Positions 35,672 to 44,979 of a DNA stretch of 64,000 nt are shown piece by piece. The first letter of the stretch is position 1; each line of letters opens with the position of its first letter. The notes beneath the pieces were generated by a model. It did no database searches. It saw nothing but the letters and a program-made list of their open reading frames with translations, and had not been told where the DNA came from. Source of the stretch: Microlunatus endophyticus (GTDB lineage Bacteria > Actinomycetota > Actinomycetes > Propionibacteriales > Propionibacteriaceae); NCBI RefSeq assembly GCF_014646195.1, contig NZ_BMMZ01000004.1:124001-188000 (forward strand). Direction: 5' to 3'. The position numbers and the translations under genes are program-made.

Positions 35672-35735
35672 CGCCGGTGAACTGACACGATTGTGAACTG
35701 GGGCTCCGGGCCTGACCTGACCGGGCATTGCGGCG

Positions 35736-38366
35736 TCAGGCCTGGGCCAACTCCACCGCGACGTCCAGATCGGTATCGGACTCGGCCCACTGCACCTCGC
35801 CGGTGATCCGACCAACCGCCCGCAGATCGGTTTCGACCTTTTGCAGCCGCTCCAGCACCTCGCCCTTGCCGGCGAACTCGATCCGGGCCACCTCGGTCTT
35901 CATCGAAACCTTGGCGCTGGACTTCGCGCCGCGGATCGCGATCAGGGCCGAGGCCACCGCGTCGAGCAGCAGCGCATCGCCGCGACCCTCGGGATTGGGG
36001 ACCTCGTCGACCGTCGGCCAGGTTGCGTTGTGGATGGAGCCGGCGTTGCGGCCCTGATGGGGCCACCACGACCAGACCTCTTCGGTCGCGAACGGCAGGA
36101 ACGGCGCCAGCAGTCGCAACACCACGTCGAGCGTGGTCGCCAGTGCCGCGTGGGCCGACCGTGCGGCGTCCTCGCCGGCGGCGCCGTACGCCCGCTCCTT
36201 GACCACCTCGAGGTAGTCGTCGCAGAACTGCCAGAAGAACCGCTCGGTGACCTCGAGTGCGCCGGTGTAGTCGTAGGCCTCGAACGCTTCGGTGGCCTCG
36301 GTGATCACCAGCTGCAGGGCCGACATCAAAGCTTGATCAACAGGCTCGGTGATCGGCGTGCTGGGCTCGGGGATTCCATACGACAGCACGAACTTGCTCG
36401 CATTGAGCACCTTCAGCGCCAGCCGCCGGCCGACCTTCATCTCCCGTTCGTCGAAGGGCGAGTCCAGACCCGGACGGGCCTTGGCTGCGCGCCAGCGAAC
36501 CGCATCGGAGCCGTACCGCTCGAGGACGTCGGTCGGGACCACCGCATTGCCCTTGGACTTGCTCATCTTCTTGCGGTCGGGGTCCATCACGAAGCCCGAG
36601 ATCATGGACCGCTTCCACGGCAGCGAACCGTTCTCGAAGTGCGCCCGTACAACCCGGGAGAACAACCAGGTCCGGATGATCTCGTGGGCGTGGGTGTTCA
36701 GGTCCATCGGAAAGGTGATCTTGAACAGTTCCGGGTCCCGTTCCCAGCCACAGACCACCTGCGGGGACAGCGAGGAGATCGCCCAGGTGTCCATCACATC
36801 AGGGTCACCCACGAAGCCGTGCGGCGCGCCGCGCTGCGCCTCGGTATAGCCGGGCGGCAGGTCCGAACTCGGATCGACGGGCAGCACGTCCTCGTCGGGC
36901 GTGATCGGGTGCGCGTAATCGGGCTCGCCGTTGCCGTCCAACGGGTACCAGACCGGGAAGGGCACCCCGAAATAGCGCTGCCGGGAGATCAGCCAGTCCC
37001 CGTTGAGCCCGTTGACCCAGTTGTCGTAGCGGTATTTCATGTGCTCGGGCACCCAGCCGAGCTCCTCGCCGCGCTGCAGGAAGGTCTTCTTCAGCCCGGC
37101 GTCACGGCCGCCGTTGGTGATGTACCACTGGCGAGTGGAGACGATCTCCAGCGGCTTGTCGCCGTTCTCGTAGAAGTTCGCCTTGCGCTGGGTCGGCGTC
37201 GGGTCGCCGATCAGGTCGCCGGACTCCCGCAGCAGCCCGACCATCGCCTCCCGGGCACTGAACGTCGTCTTGCCGGCGAGCTGCTCGTAGGCGTCCTGGG
37301 CCGGTCCGGGGGTGATCCACTCCGGCACGTCACGCAGGATCCGGCCGTCCCGGCCGATGATCACCCGGGCCGGCAGCTGCAGCTCCCGCCACCAGGTGAC
37401 GTCGGTCAGGTCGCCGAAGGTGCAGCACATCACCAGGCCGGAACCCTTGTCCGGTTCGGCCGCCGGGTGCGCCTTCACCGGCAGCTCGACACCGAAGACC
37501 GGGCTGGTCACCGTCGTACCGAAGAGATGCTGGTAGCGCTCGTCGTCAGGGTGCGCGATCAAGGAAACACAAGCGCCGATCAGCTCCGGCCGGGTGGTCT
37601 CGATGATCACCGGGTCGCTGCCGTCCGTGGGGTGGAACTGCACTTTGTGGTAGGCACCCGGGTAGTCGCGGGCCTCGATCTCGGCCTGCGCGACCGCGGT
37701 CTGGAAGGTCACGTCCCACACGGTCGGGGCCTCAGCCAGGTACGCCTCACCGCGGGCCACATTGCGCAGGAAAGCCTTCTGGGCAACGATGATCGTTTCG
37801 TCACCGATCGTCGTGTAGACGCTGGACCAGTCCACGCTGAGTCCGACCCGGCGCCACAGATCCTCGAACGCCTTCTCGTCCACCGAGGTCAGCTGGTGGC
37901 ACAGATCGATGAAGTTGCGCCGGCTGATCGGCACCTGCCGCTTGGGATCAGGTTTGGCCGGGGGAGTGAAGTCCGGGTCGTACGGGACACTCGGGTCGCA
38001 GCGGACACCGTAGAAGTTCTGCACCCGGCGCTCGGTCGGCAGCCCGTTGTCGTCCCAGCCGATCGGATAGAAGACGTGCTTGCCCTGCATCCGCTGGTAG
38101 CGGGCGATCAGGTCGGTGTGGGTGTAGGAGAACACGTGGCCGACGTGCAGCGAACCGGACACGGTCGGCGGCGGGGTGTCGATGCTGAACACCTGCTCGC
38201 GGGTCTGCGCCGGATCTCCTTGGGGCCGCTGGAAGGCGTACGTCCCCTGCTGCTGCCAGGTCTCCAGCCACTTCGACTCCAGCCCCTCTAGGGCAGGGCG
38301 ATCCGGTACGTTCGGCGCGCCGGAGGTCGGAGCGTCGGAACGTTGGCCGGATTCAAGAGTCGTCAT
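35736..38366 (-). CDS. valS: Valyl-tRNA synthetase
   Basis: This 876-residue class I synthetase charges tRNA-Val. The HIGH-type motif is HVGH (74-77) in [15 protein letters not shown], and KMSKS occurs near residue 600 in KKMSKSKGN. The editing domain lies between (about 230-380), and the anticodon-binding domain has [15 protein letters not shown]. The C-terminal coiled-coil arm found in many ValS is short. Start ATG 38366 is fixed by TAGGAT seven bases upstream; the GTG at 38405 would add residues that start before this promoter. In related genomes valS lies near clpX and is followed by folC; here it is divergent from the next gene. Confidence 0.95.
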   Translation of the reverse strand: MTTLESGQRSDAPTSGAPNVPDRPALEGLESKWLETWQQQGTYAFQRPQGDPAQTREQVFSIDTPPPTVSGSLHVGHVFSYTHTDLIARYQRMQGKHVFYPIGWDDNGLPTERRVQNFYGVRCDPSVPYDPDFTPPAKPDPKRQVPISRRNFIDLCHQLTSVDEKAFEDLWRRVGLSVDWSSVYTTIGDETIIVAQKAFLRNVARGEAYLAEAPTVWDVTFQTAVAQAEIEARDYPGAYHKVQFHPTDGSDPVIIETTRPELIGACVSLIAHPDDERYQHLFGTTVTSPVFGVELPVKAHPAAEPDKGSGLVMCCTFGDLTDVTWWRELQLPARVIIGRDGRILRDVPEWITPGPAQDAYEQLAGKTTFSAREAMVGLLRESGDLIGDPTPTQRKANFYENGDKPLEIVSTRQWYITNGGRDAGLKKTFLQRGEELGWVPEHMKYRYDNWVNGLNGDWLISRQRYFGVPFPVWYPLDGNGEPDYAHPITPDEDVLPVDPSSDLPPGYTEAQRGAPHGFVGDPDVMDTWAISSLSPQVVCGWERDPELFKITFPMDLNTHAHEIIRTWLFSRVVRAHFENGSLPWKRSMISGFVMDPDRKKMSKSKGNAVVPTDVLERYGSDAVRWRAAKARPGLDSPFDEREMKVGRRLALKVLNASKFVLSYGIPEPSTPITEPVDQALMSALQLVITEATEAFEAYDYTGALEVTERFFWQFCDDYLEVVKERAYGAAGEDAARSAHAALATTLDVVLRLLAPFLPFATEEVWSWWPHQGRNAGSIHNATWPTVDEVPNPEGRGDALLLDAVASALIAIRGAKSSAKVSMKTEVARIEFAGKGEVLERLQKVETDLRAVGRITGEVQWAESDTDLDVAVELAQA

Positions 38367-38373
38367 AAGGGGA

Positions 38374-38379
38374 ATCCTA
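38374..38379 (-). promoter_or_regulatory. -10 element (TAGGAT) of a leaderless promoter for valS
   Basis: On the minus strand TAGGAT is followed by TCCCCTT and ATG 38366. No ribosome site is present. Confidence 0.6.
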
Positions 38380-38436
38380 CGAAGACACCCCGCCCGTACG
38401 CACATCGATACACGATCAGGTGACCGTTGCGGGCTC

Positions 38437-38442
38437 TATCCT
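38437..38442 (+). promoter_or_regulatory. -10 element (TATCCT) of a leaderless promoter
   Basis: TATCCT, six bases, then GTG 38449; no ribosome site. It is divergent from the valS promoter about 60 bases away. Confidence 0.55.
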
Positions 38443-38448
38443 CCCAGC

Positions 38449-39066
38449 GTGGCGGATATCACCAGGTCCCGGCAGTTGCTGATCGCAACCGCCGTCCTGC
38501 TCGCGGTGACCGCCCTGATATCGGCCCGCTGGGGGAAGGCTGTGTTGCTGGTCGGCGGCCACGTGATCCCGGGCTGGTTGCTCGGAACGGTACCGCTTCT
38601 GGCTGCGGTGGTCGTCGCCGTCATCGCCCGGCGGCTGCGCCGCAGGGCCACCGCCACGCTCGGTACGGACCGCGTAGCGAAGCTGACGGTGCTCCCGTCG
38701 GCCGCCATCTACACGGCGGTAGCGCTCATCGGATTCTCGGCGGTGTACGAGACGCTCTGGCCGGCCGGCTGGGACCTGTTCGGCGTCGCCGACTACACAG
38801 TGCTCGAACCGACCAGTCCGGACGGTTGTGTGGTGGTCGTCCGAGACGCCGCCAACTTCGGATACACCAGTGAGGAGCTGTTCCCGGTTCCAGCCGGCGG
38901 AGTCGGACGGCAGACCGACGGCTGGCTGGTCAGGAATCACGATCGGCCGGTCAAGAACGGCAACTACCGGCTGACCTGGAACTCGCCCGGCGACGCAACG
39001 CTGGAGATCACCGGACCCGGCACGTCCGAGGTCGTCGGGATGCCGCTGCGCGACGCGCAGTGCTGA
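38449..39066 (+). CDS. Membrane protein of unknown function between valS and folC
   Basis: This 205-residue protein is not assignable to a family. Three hydrophobic segments are visible: about residues 9-27, 42-62 (GWLLGTVPLLAAVVVAVIA) and 84-104 (AAIYTAVALIGFSAVYETLW). A basic patch RRLRRRA follows the second. The C-terminal 100 residues are soluble and beta-rich with two Cys (DGCVVVV and the terminal QC). The stop lies 35 bases before folC. Position suggests a locally conserved or lineage-specific gene; I see no functional clue. Confidence 0.65.
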   Translation: MADITRSRQLLIATAVLLAVTALISARWGKAVLLVGGHVIPGWLLGTVPLLAAVVVAVIARRLRRRATATLGTDRVAKLTVLPSAAIYTAVALIGFSAVYETLWPAGWDLFGVADYTVLEPTSPDGCVVVVRDAANFGYTSEELFPVPAGGVGRQTDGWLVRNHDRPVKNGNYRLTWNSPGDATLEITGPGTSEVVGMPLRDAQC

Positions 39067-39101
39067 GGTCGCGGTCCGAGCGCCGTAGACTCGCCGATGC
39101 C

Positions 39102-40754
39102 ATGTCAGAGCCCATTCCTGCATCCAGTTCCGCTGCGTCCGGTCACGCCGAGATCGCCGCCGCGCTCCAGGCGCGCTGGCCTGAGCATCGGGTCGCGCCC
39201 AGCCTGGCCCGGATCGCCGCACTGACCGAGTTGCTGGGGGATCCGCAACGCGCCTACCCAGTGATCCAGTTGACCGGAACCAACGGCAAGGGCAGCACCG
39301 CGGCCATGATCGACGCGCTGCTGCGCTCGGTCGGCCTGCGCACCGGACGGTTCACCAGCCCGCACCTGATGGATGTCACCGAGCGGATCCGGATCGACGG
39401 CGAGCCGATCAGCTACGAGCGGTTCGACGAGGTCTGGAACGAGATCGAGCCGTACGTCGCCATGGTCGACCAGCAGCAACTCGACGGCGTCTCGATGACC
39501 TTCTTCGAGGTGATCACCGGGATGGCGTACGCCGCCTTCGCCGATGCACCGGTCGATGTCGCGATCGTCGAGGTCGGGCTGGGCGGGACCTGGGACGCGA
39601 CCAATGTCGCCGACGCCCAGGTCGCGGTGATCACACCGATCGACCTCGATCACACCCACCTGCTCGGCGACACGGTCGAGAAGATCGCCACCGAGAAGGC
39701 CGGCATCATCAAGGCCGGTGCGACGGCGATCCTGGCCGGCCAACAGCCGGAAGCCGCCCGCGTGCTGCTGGAACGTGCCGCCGAGGTAGGAGCGAGCGTC
39801 CAGCGCGAGGGCCTGGGATTCGGCGTCCTGGACCGGGTGATGGGAGTCGGCGGGCAGCAGTTGCGACTGGACTCGGCCGAGGGGCCGATCGACGAGATCT
39901 TCCTGCCCGCCTACGGCGCCCACCAGGCCGAGAACGCGGCTGTCGCACTGGCCGCGGCGGAGGCGTTCACGGGTCTGAACCGGATCGACCCGGACGTGGT
40001 CCGGGAGGGCTTCGCGGCCGTCGAGGTGCCGGGCCGGCTTGAGGTCGTACGCCGTTCGCCACCGATCATCCTGGACGCGGCGCACAATCCGCACGGCGCA
40101 CGAGCGACCGCGGCGGCGATCGCCGAATCGTTCGACTTCAATCCGCTGGTCGGCGTGATCGCGATCATGCGTGACAAGGACGCCGAAGGGCTGCTGCGGG
40201 AATACGCCGACACGCTCACCACGGTCGTGGTCACCCAGGTCGCCTCGACCGACCGCGGGATGGCCGCCGATGATCTTGCCGACCTGGCCGCCGGGATCTT
40301 CGGCTCCGACCGCGTGCAGGTCGAACCACGGATGGACGATGCGATCGAGACCGCGATCGCGCTGGCCGAGATCGACGGGGCGACCGCTCCCGGTGTCCTG
40401 ATCACCGGGTCGGTGATCGCGGTCGGTGAGGCCCGGACCCTGTTGGTCGGCCATCGGCCGAGCAGTGCACCGGGGGCCGTCGCCGTTACCGGTGACGGCG
40501 TGCTGGATGCTTCAAGTGCACCGGTCATCGACGAGACCGAATCCGACGATGACGCGAAGGACTACTCGTACGGGCCGGAGTACGGCGGTGATCAATTCGG
40601 CGACGAATTCGCTGCCGAGGGTGAGGATGGCGGGGACTTCGCGACCGGCCCGGATGCTGAGCACGAGGACGCGTATGGGCCCCTGTCCGACGACATTACT
40701 GACGACGTTACCGACGATGCCGGACAGCAGAGTCCGGAGGGTGGCCAGCAGTGA
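39102..40754 (+). CDS. folC: Folylpolyglutamate synthase/dihydrofolate synthase with long acidic tail
   Basis: This 550-residue Mur-ligase-type enzyme adds glutamate to folates (and dihydropteroate). The P-loop GTNGKGST is at 59-66. TSPHLMDVTERIRI follows, then VGLGGTWDATNV, the carbamylated-Lys region (EKAGIIK) and the LDAAHNPHG motif. The catalytic body ends near residue 450 (LLVGHRP). About 100 further residues are strongly acidic and low-complexity (DETESDDDAKDYSYGPEYGG, then DDITDDVTDDAG), absent from typical FolC. TAGACT ten bases before ATG 39102 is a probable -10. The next gene overlaps the stop (GTGA). Confidence 0.93.
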   Translation: MSEPIPASSSAASGHAEIAAALQARWPEHRVAPSLARIAALTELLGDPQRAYPVIQLTGTNGKGSTAAMIDALLRSVGLRTGRFTSPHLMDVTERIRIDGEPISYERFDEVWNEIEPYVAMVDQQQLDGVSMTFFEVITGMAYAAFADAPVDVAIVEVGLGGTWDATNVADAQVAVITPIDLDHTHLLGDTVEKIATEKAGIIKAGATAILAGQQPEAARVLLERAAEVGASVQREGLGFGVLDRVMGVGGQQLRLDSAEGPIDEIFLPAYGAHQAENAAVALAAAEAFTGLNRIDPDVVREGFAAVEVPGRLEVVRRSPPIILDAAHNPHGARATAAAIAESFDFNPLVGVIAIMRDKDAEGLLREYADTLTTVVVTQVASTDRGMAADDLADLAAGIFGSDRVQVEPRMDDAIETAIALAEIDGATAPGVLITGSVIAVGEARTLLVGHRPSSAPGAVAVTGDGVLDASSAPVIDETESDDDAKDYSYGPEYGGDQFGDEFAAEGEDGGDFATGPDAEHEDAYGPLSDDITDDVTDDAGQQSPEGGQQ

Positions 40755-41107
40755 GGTTGCAGCCCGGAAATCCGATGGGGCGGGCAATGATGATCACGCT
40801 CTTCATGCAGCTGATCGCCCTCGGTCTGGCCATCCCGGTCCTGATCAAACTCGCCGGAGTGTCGACCGGGCTGGCGTTCGCAACCGCTGGCGGGACCGCA
40901 CTGCTCTGTCTGGTCGCTGGGGGACTTTTTCGTTCCCCTGTGGGCTATCCGCTCGGGTGGCTCGCCCAGCTGGCCGGGCTGGCTCTCGGCCTGATCAGCG
41001 GGGTGATGTTCGTGATCGGAGTGATCTTCACGGGCGTCTACGTGCTGGCCTTCGTGCTGGGCAAGAAGATCGACAATGCCACGGCCTCGATGGCCAACCA
41101 TTCGTGA
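40751..41107 (+). CDS. DUF4233 membrane protein
   Basis: This 118-residue integral membrane protein has four predicted TM helices and matches the DUF4233 family, conserved next to folC and ndk in actinobacteria. Motifs are GRAMMITLFMQLIALGL in TM1 and FTGVYVLAFVLGKKID at the end. GTG 40751 overlaps the folC stop, so it is translationally coupled to FolC. In most relatives ndk follows directly; here a hairpin closes the operon at once and ndk is 14.5 kb away. Function unknown. Confidence 0.85.
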   Translation: MRLQPGNPMGRAMMITLFMQLIALGLAIPVLIKLAGVSTGLAFATAGGTALLCLVAGGLFRSPVGYPLGWLAQLAGLALGLISGVMFVIGVIFTGVYVLAFVLGKKIDNATASMANHS

Positions 41108-41137
41108 TCTGACCGGCTAGATCCACCCGGCCAGATC
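41106..41137 (+). terminator. Hairpin closing the folC-DUF4233 operon
   Basis: GATCTGACCGG (41106-41116) pairs with CCGGCCAGATC (41127-41137) with one mismatch and a 10-base loop. It starts at the DUF4233 stop codon. Only a short pyrimidine run (CTTCTGG) follows, so efficiency is uncertain. Confidence 0.45.
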
Positions 41138-41262
41138 CTTCTGGCGCCCGGGGCGTCGGTCCGCGCCGTGCTCGGGTGTTGGGCCAGGCTTACTGGGTTG
41201 CACACCTGGTGTTCGCTCTCAGGGCTCCTGGAGCTAATCGTCAGCAGCCAGCGTTCGAAGCC

Positions 41263-42972
41263 ATGACGTTACTCTCGCGCAAGCGCGCCCGGGTCGGGGT
41301 CGCGATCGGTGCCGCTGCCGCTTTCGCGCTCGTCGGCTCCGGCGTGACCGCCCAGGCCCACGGCTGGCTATCGGCCCCCACCCACGATTTCGACGTGCGG
41401 TCCGACTCCTTCACCGGACACAAGACGATCACCGGGAACGTGCTGAAGAACGACAAGGGTGCCACCGCTGTCGTCCGCAACACCAAACCCGCCAACGGCA
41501 CGGTCACCGTGAACGCCGACGGCAGCTTCAGCTACACGCCGAAGGCCGGCTTCACCGGAACCGACACCTTCACCTACACCGCAAGCGATGCCGTCCAGTT
41601 GTTCAAGGACACCACAGCCAGGGGCACGGCTCTGCCGCTGTTGGCCAAGGTGCCCGGTCCGAACGGCACCACCACCTCCATCTCCGGCGAGGGCTACGGC
41701 TCGTCGCTGGCGCCGGTGCCGGGCAGGTCGGGCTGGTTCTACGGGCTGACCGACCGCGGTCCGAATGCCGACGATCCGCTGGGCAACAAGTCCGAGATGG
41801 TGACCGACTTCGTCCCGCAGGTGGGCGAGTTCAAGCTGGTCGACGGCAAGGCCGAGTTGCAGAAGACGATCACCCTCAAGGGCCCGAAGAACGTCAAGGG
41901 TCCGGCGGGTGTCTACGGCCAGTCCTACAGCGGCCGCCCGCCGACACCGGACACCAGCGAGACGATCGACGATGTCACCAAGAGCCACGGGACCACCGGC
42001 GTGCCGGTAGCCAGTGACCCGGACGGCTACGACTCCGAGGGGCTGGTGGCCCTTCCGGACGGCACCTTCTGGGTGTCCGACGAGTACGGCCCGTACATCA
42101 CCCATTTCGACGCCCGCGGCTTCGAGATCGGCCGGATCACCCCGTACAAGGACAGCCCGAACAACAAGTATCACAAGATCATCGGCTACCTGCCTGCCGA
42201 GTATGCCGACCGATTGACGAACAAGGGCATGGAAGGCCTGACGATCACGCCGGACGGCACAACCCTGGTCGGCGCCATGCAGTCAGCGCTGCAGATGCCT
42301 GATCTTGGCAGCACCAAGGCCTCCAAGGTCGCGGCGACCCGGATCATCACGATCAACCTGCACACCTTGAAGACCAAGCAATACCTGTATCTGTTGGACA
42401 ATCCGAACGACACCGGTGACGCCGTCAGCGAGATCACCGCGCTCTCCGACACCAAGTTCCTGGTCGACGAGCGGGACGGCAACTTCGAGCCGTTCGCCGG
42501 CAAGACCTTGTACGAGGTGGACATCAACGGTGCCACGGACGTGTCCGTCCTGACGATCCAGGGCAAGTCCCCGGAGGCGTTCCTCGGCAAGGACGACACC
42601 AACACCGCGCTCGCTGCGCTGACTGCTGCGGGTGTCCAGGTGGCGCAGAAGCAGCCGTACCTGCAGGTCGGTTCGCTGGTGAGTCAGCTCGATCCGACCG
42701 GCGCGTTCTTCGGTCACGACAAGGTCGAGGGTGTTGCGACTCCGGACGCGGGCAGGACGCTGTACCTGTCCAACGACGACGACTTCGGCATCGACTACAT
42801 CGGCAACTGTGGCGACGATGATCCGTGCACTGAGGCCGACGGTTCGTGGGCGGTCCACCAGAAGGTGTTGCCGGCGACCGGTCAGGAGGACAACGGCGAG
42901 ATCCTCAAGGTCGACACCACCAAGCTGCCCGCCGTGCTGAAGACCGTCACCGTGACGATCCACGTCCACTGA
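41263..42972 (+). CDS. Secreted esterase-like phytase-fold protein with N-terminal Ig-like repeat
   Basis: This is a 569-residue exported protein. A signal peptide covers about residues 1-32 (ending AQAHG). A cadherin-like/Ig-like repeat follows (about 38-110: LKNDKG..., [18 protein letters not shown]). The remaining 440 residues match the phytase-like esterase domain: [66 protein letters not shown] and [10 protein letters not shown]. That domain is a beta-propeller with acidic, probably calcium-binding loops. The reaction in family members is phosphoester or ester hydrolysis; the substrate is unknown. No good ribosome site precedes ATG 41263, and an upstream GTG (41176) is possible. Confidence 0.83.
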   Translation: MTLLSRKRARVGVAIGAAAAFALVGSGVTAQAHGWLSAPTHDFDVRSDSFTGHKTITGNVLKNDKGATAVVRNTKPANGTVTVNADGSFSYTPKAGFTGTDTFTYTASDAVQLFKDTTARGTALPLLAKVPGPNGTTTSISGEGYGSSLAPVPGRSGWFYGLTDRGPNADDPLGNKSEMVTDFVPQVGEFKLVDGKAELQKTITLKGPKNVKGPAGVYGQSYSGRPPTPDTSETIDDVTKSHGTTGVPVASDPDGYDSEGLVALPDGTFWVSDEYGPYITHFDARGFEIGRITPYKDSPNNKYHKIIGYLPAEYADRLTNKGMEGLTITPDGTTLVGAMQSALQMPDLGSTKASKVAATRIITINLHTLKTKQYLYLLDNPNDTGDAVSEITALSDTKFLVDERDGNFEPFAGKTLYEVDINGATDVSVLTIQGKSPEAFLGKDDTNTALAALTAAGVQVAQKQPYLQVGSLVSQLDPTGAFFGHDKVEGVATPDAGRTLYLSNDDDFGIDYIGNCGDDDPCTEADGSWAVHQKVLPATGQEDNGEILKVDTTKLPAVLKTVTVTIHVH

Positions 42973-43000
42973 TCGCTGGCCGGCGATCCGACTCGCGAAG

Positions 43001-43055
43001 ACACACCGGTAGATGGCTGATCTGAGCACCCATTGACAGCCATCTGCCGGTGTGT
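43001..43055. terminator. Long stem-loop between convergent genes
   Basis: A 19-bp stem (43001-43019 with 43037-43055), broken only by one G-U pair, and a 17-base loop follow the phytase-like gene and face the stop of the Ig-like gene. There is no U-tract, but the symmetric position suggests a bidirectional terminator. Confidence 0.5.
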
Positions 43056-43080
43056 CCCGTTGTCCTGGTGCGGTACGAAT

Positions 43081-43428
43081 TCAGGCTTCGACCGTGAACT
43101 CGGCGCAGATGCATTCCTCGCGATCCCGGAACGGGCGATCATCGGCCTGATCGACCCAGATCTGCTTCGAGATCCGGTACCTGCCGGGTTCAAGGTCCCC
43201 CGGGACAGTCATCGTCATCGCGCGGCTCGTCATGCCCGGATCGACACCGAGGCCCACTGCGGCGAATACATCGAGGACGGGAATCTCCACCCAGCCATCT
43301 GCTGTGTGTTGCTCGAGGCCGTAGCCGAGCCCGAATTCCAGTGGGCGATCGGCGTCGTTGATGATCATGTGCGCGACCTCGTCGCCGGGTCTGGCCGTGT
43401 GCCTGTCCAGCACTAGTCGCGCCGACAT
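43081..43428 (-). CDS. Small Ig-like domain protein
   Basis: This 115-residue protein consists of one beta-sandwich resembling bacterial Ig-like domains of the BIG_14 kind. LVLDRHTARPGDEVAHMIIND is the first strand pair, FGLGYGLEQHTADGWVEIP the central hallmark, and LEPGRYRISKQIWVD the last strands. No signal peptide or lipobox is seen at the chosen ATG 43428, although the domain is usually found in exported proteins. The frame stays open upstream over a disrupted gene without homology. Conceivably a former leader was lost. Confidence 0.6.
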   Translation of the reverse strand: MSARLVLDRHTARPGDEVAHMIINDADRPLEFGLGYGLEQHTADGWVEIPVLDVFAAVGLGVDPGMTSRAMTMTVPGDLEPGRYRISKQIWVDQADDRPFRDREECICAEFTVEA

Positions 43429-43463
43429 CGTTGCCCCGATCTCTTGATCACCGTGATTTGCGG

Positions 43464-43874
43464 TCAGGCCGTGCAGAGAATCCTCGTACGGAGTTCGTCG
43501 ATCATACCGGCGTCGGCCGAGCCGTCTCCATCTCTGAAGGGGCTGGCCGCGTCGCCTCCAAGCCATTGCGGCACGTCCACCGGATCGGTGTGCCCACCCG
43601 CACAACCGGGTATCGACGAGATCGAGCGGGTCGACCCTGTCAGGAACCCGGCGCCACTCGATGCCGCGGTCACGCGTGTCGGTGACCAGCCAGACTGGGC
43701 CGTAGGCGTCGGAAATGCGGCACAGATCCACAGGGCGCGATCGACGGGAATACCGACTCCGCGCCCAGCACCGACGAGCGCTCCGGCCGATTCGGCGCTG
43801 GCATGGATGCGTTCCACCGCAGCTACCGCGGGATTCTCCTGGTCCACGGCAGGGGATCGAAGCCACCCAATCAT
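43464..43874 (-). pseudogene. Gene of unknown function with two compensating frameshifts
   Basis: Sensible protein sequence is split between two frames. From ATG 43874 one frame reads naturally to GVGIPVDRAL. Then a second frame continues RISDAYGPVWLVTDTRDRG and VDPLDLVDTRLCGWAH. Then the first frame resumes with DPVDVPQWLGGDAASP and ends DELRTRILCTA. The shifts lie near 43740 and 43590. In each stretch the other frame is Arg/Ser-rich and non-protein-like. The product (about 136 residues) is not recognised. Decay or two sequencing errors would explain it equally. Confidence 0.45.
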
Positions 43875-44055
43875 GTCCCGAGCTTAGGCGGCTGAGCGAC
43901 AATGCACACGTGGATTGCGTGGAGAGCAAGGAGATCCGGGCGAACGGCTGAGCGGTCCGAGCGGTCAAGCTCAATGCCCCGGTGAACCGAAACGATCGAC
44001 CCCACCATCAGATGATCGGGTCCGCCCGACTTGGAGTCACCGCCGGCGCTTACGG

Positions 44056-44739
44056 TCAGAGCGTCGGCAGGTCGAACCTGGAGCCAGCCGTGAAGCGCTC
44101 GACGCTGTGGTCGGAGAGCCGGGTCAGTTGGCCCTTCCCGCGCACGGTGGCGATGCCCTCGTCACATCGCAGCCCTACAGACTCAGGCAGGCCAAGGACG
44201 ACGGTGCCATGGGACGATGCCCATCGACCGGCTGCTTCCAGTTGATCTTCGGTGAAGTGCGGTAGCACCGCGGTGCCGGTGATCAAGCCGAGGGCGGCGA
44301 GGTCATCCAGCCCGGGTTCATTGGGATCGTGGCCGTCGGCGATTTCAATGGTCTCGCAGGCGAGGACGGCGCCCGCGCTCCCTCCGTAGTAATCCCCGCC
44401 GTCGAGGCAGAACCTGCGCACTTGATCAACGAATCCGTGTTGTCTGACCTGGTCCAGGAGCCGGAAGGTGTTGCCACCTCCGACGAGGAGCAGGTCAACC
44501 CGATCCGAGTCCAGCTCAACCGGGTCATGATCGCTGAGCGTCTGCCATGTGTCGAGGTGATAGTCGATGTCCAGGAGGTCGAGATTGTGCCTCAGCCACT
44601 GGTCCGCTGATGCGCACATCGCGCCAGGCAGCGCGAAGGGCCAGTAGACGATCCTCGTGCTTTCTCGATGGAACATCGACAACCACAGGCGTGCCTCATC
44701 GGCAGCGCTTCCACATCCGAGATACAACGTGCCAGGCAC
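44056..44739 (-). CDS. Peptidase S51 (dipeptidase E)-like protein
   Basis: This is a 227-residue protein of the class I glutamine-amidotransferase-like fold, S51 branch. The nucleophile elbow is GGSAGAVLAC with Ser as nucleophile, preceded by DLLLVGGGNTFRLLDQ, which forms the substrate pocket; VLPHF follows. Peptidase E enzymes cleave Asp-X dipeptides; cyanophycinases are related. The start is uncertain: GTG 44739 is used here, TTG 44727 lies four codons later and TTG 44775 twelve codons earlier, none with a clear ribosome site. The 240-base gap to the divergent GNAT gene holds the promoters. Confidence 0.7.
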   Translation of the reverse strand: MPGTLYLGCGSAADEARLWLSMFHRESTRIVYWPFALPGAMCASADQWLRHNLDLLDIDYHLDTWQTLSDHDPVELDSDRVDLLLVGGGNTFRLLDQVRQHGFVDQVRRFCLDGGDYYGGSAGAVLACETIEIADGHDPNEPGLDDLAALGLITGTAVLPHFTEDQLEAAGRWASSHGTVVLGLPESVGLRCDEGIATVRGKGQLTRLSDHSVERFTAGSRFDLPTL

Positions 44740-44967
44740 AAGCCGTACTTTCGCACGTTGCTCGTGGCGAGGCAATCAGGTTGAAGACACGTCCGGTCGC
44801 AGGGACTCTGAGGGCGTACGCGACGTGGCGGATCGACGCGAGACACACTGATAGCTGGCTGGATTCCCGCGCCAGAACAGCCATGTCTCGGTGCGTCTTG
44901 TCGGGGCGTCGCTGCCCAGGCAGCACTGCCGGGTGGAAAAGAACGGCGGCGGACGGCCCTGCTCCGC

Positions 44968-44973
44968 TAGCGT
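44968..44973 (+). promoter_or_regulatory. -10 element (TAGCGT) of a leaderless promoter
   Basis: TAGCGT, six bases, GTG 44980; no ribosome site. Confidence 0.5.
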
Positions 44974-44979
44974 TCCGTC

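Noticed and set aside
35666..35740. Inverted TGACGCCG/CGGCGTCA between the anti-sigma gene and valS
   Set aside because: The arms are eight bases with a loop of about 50 bases, too weak to support a terminator call.
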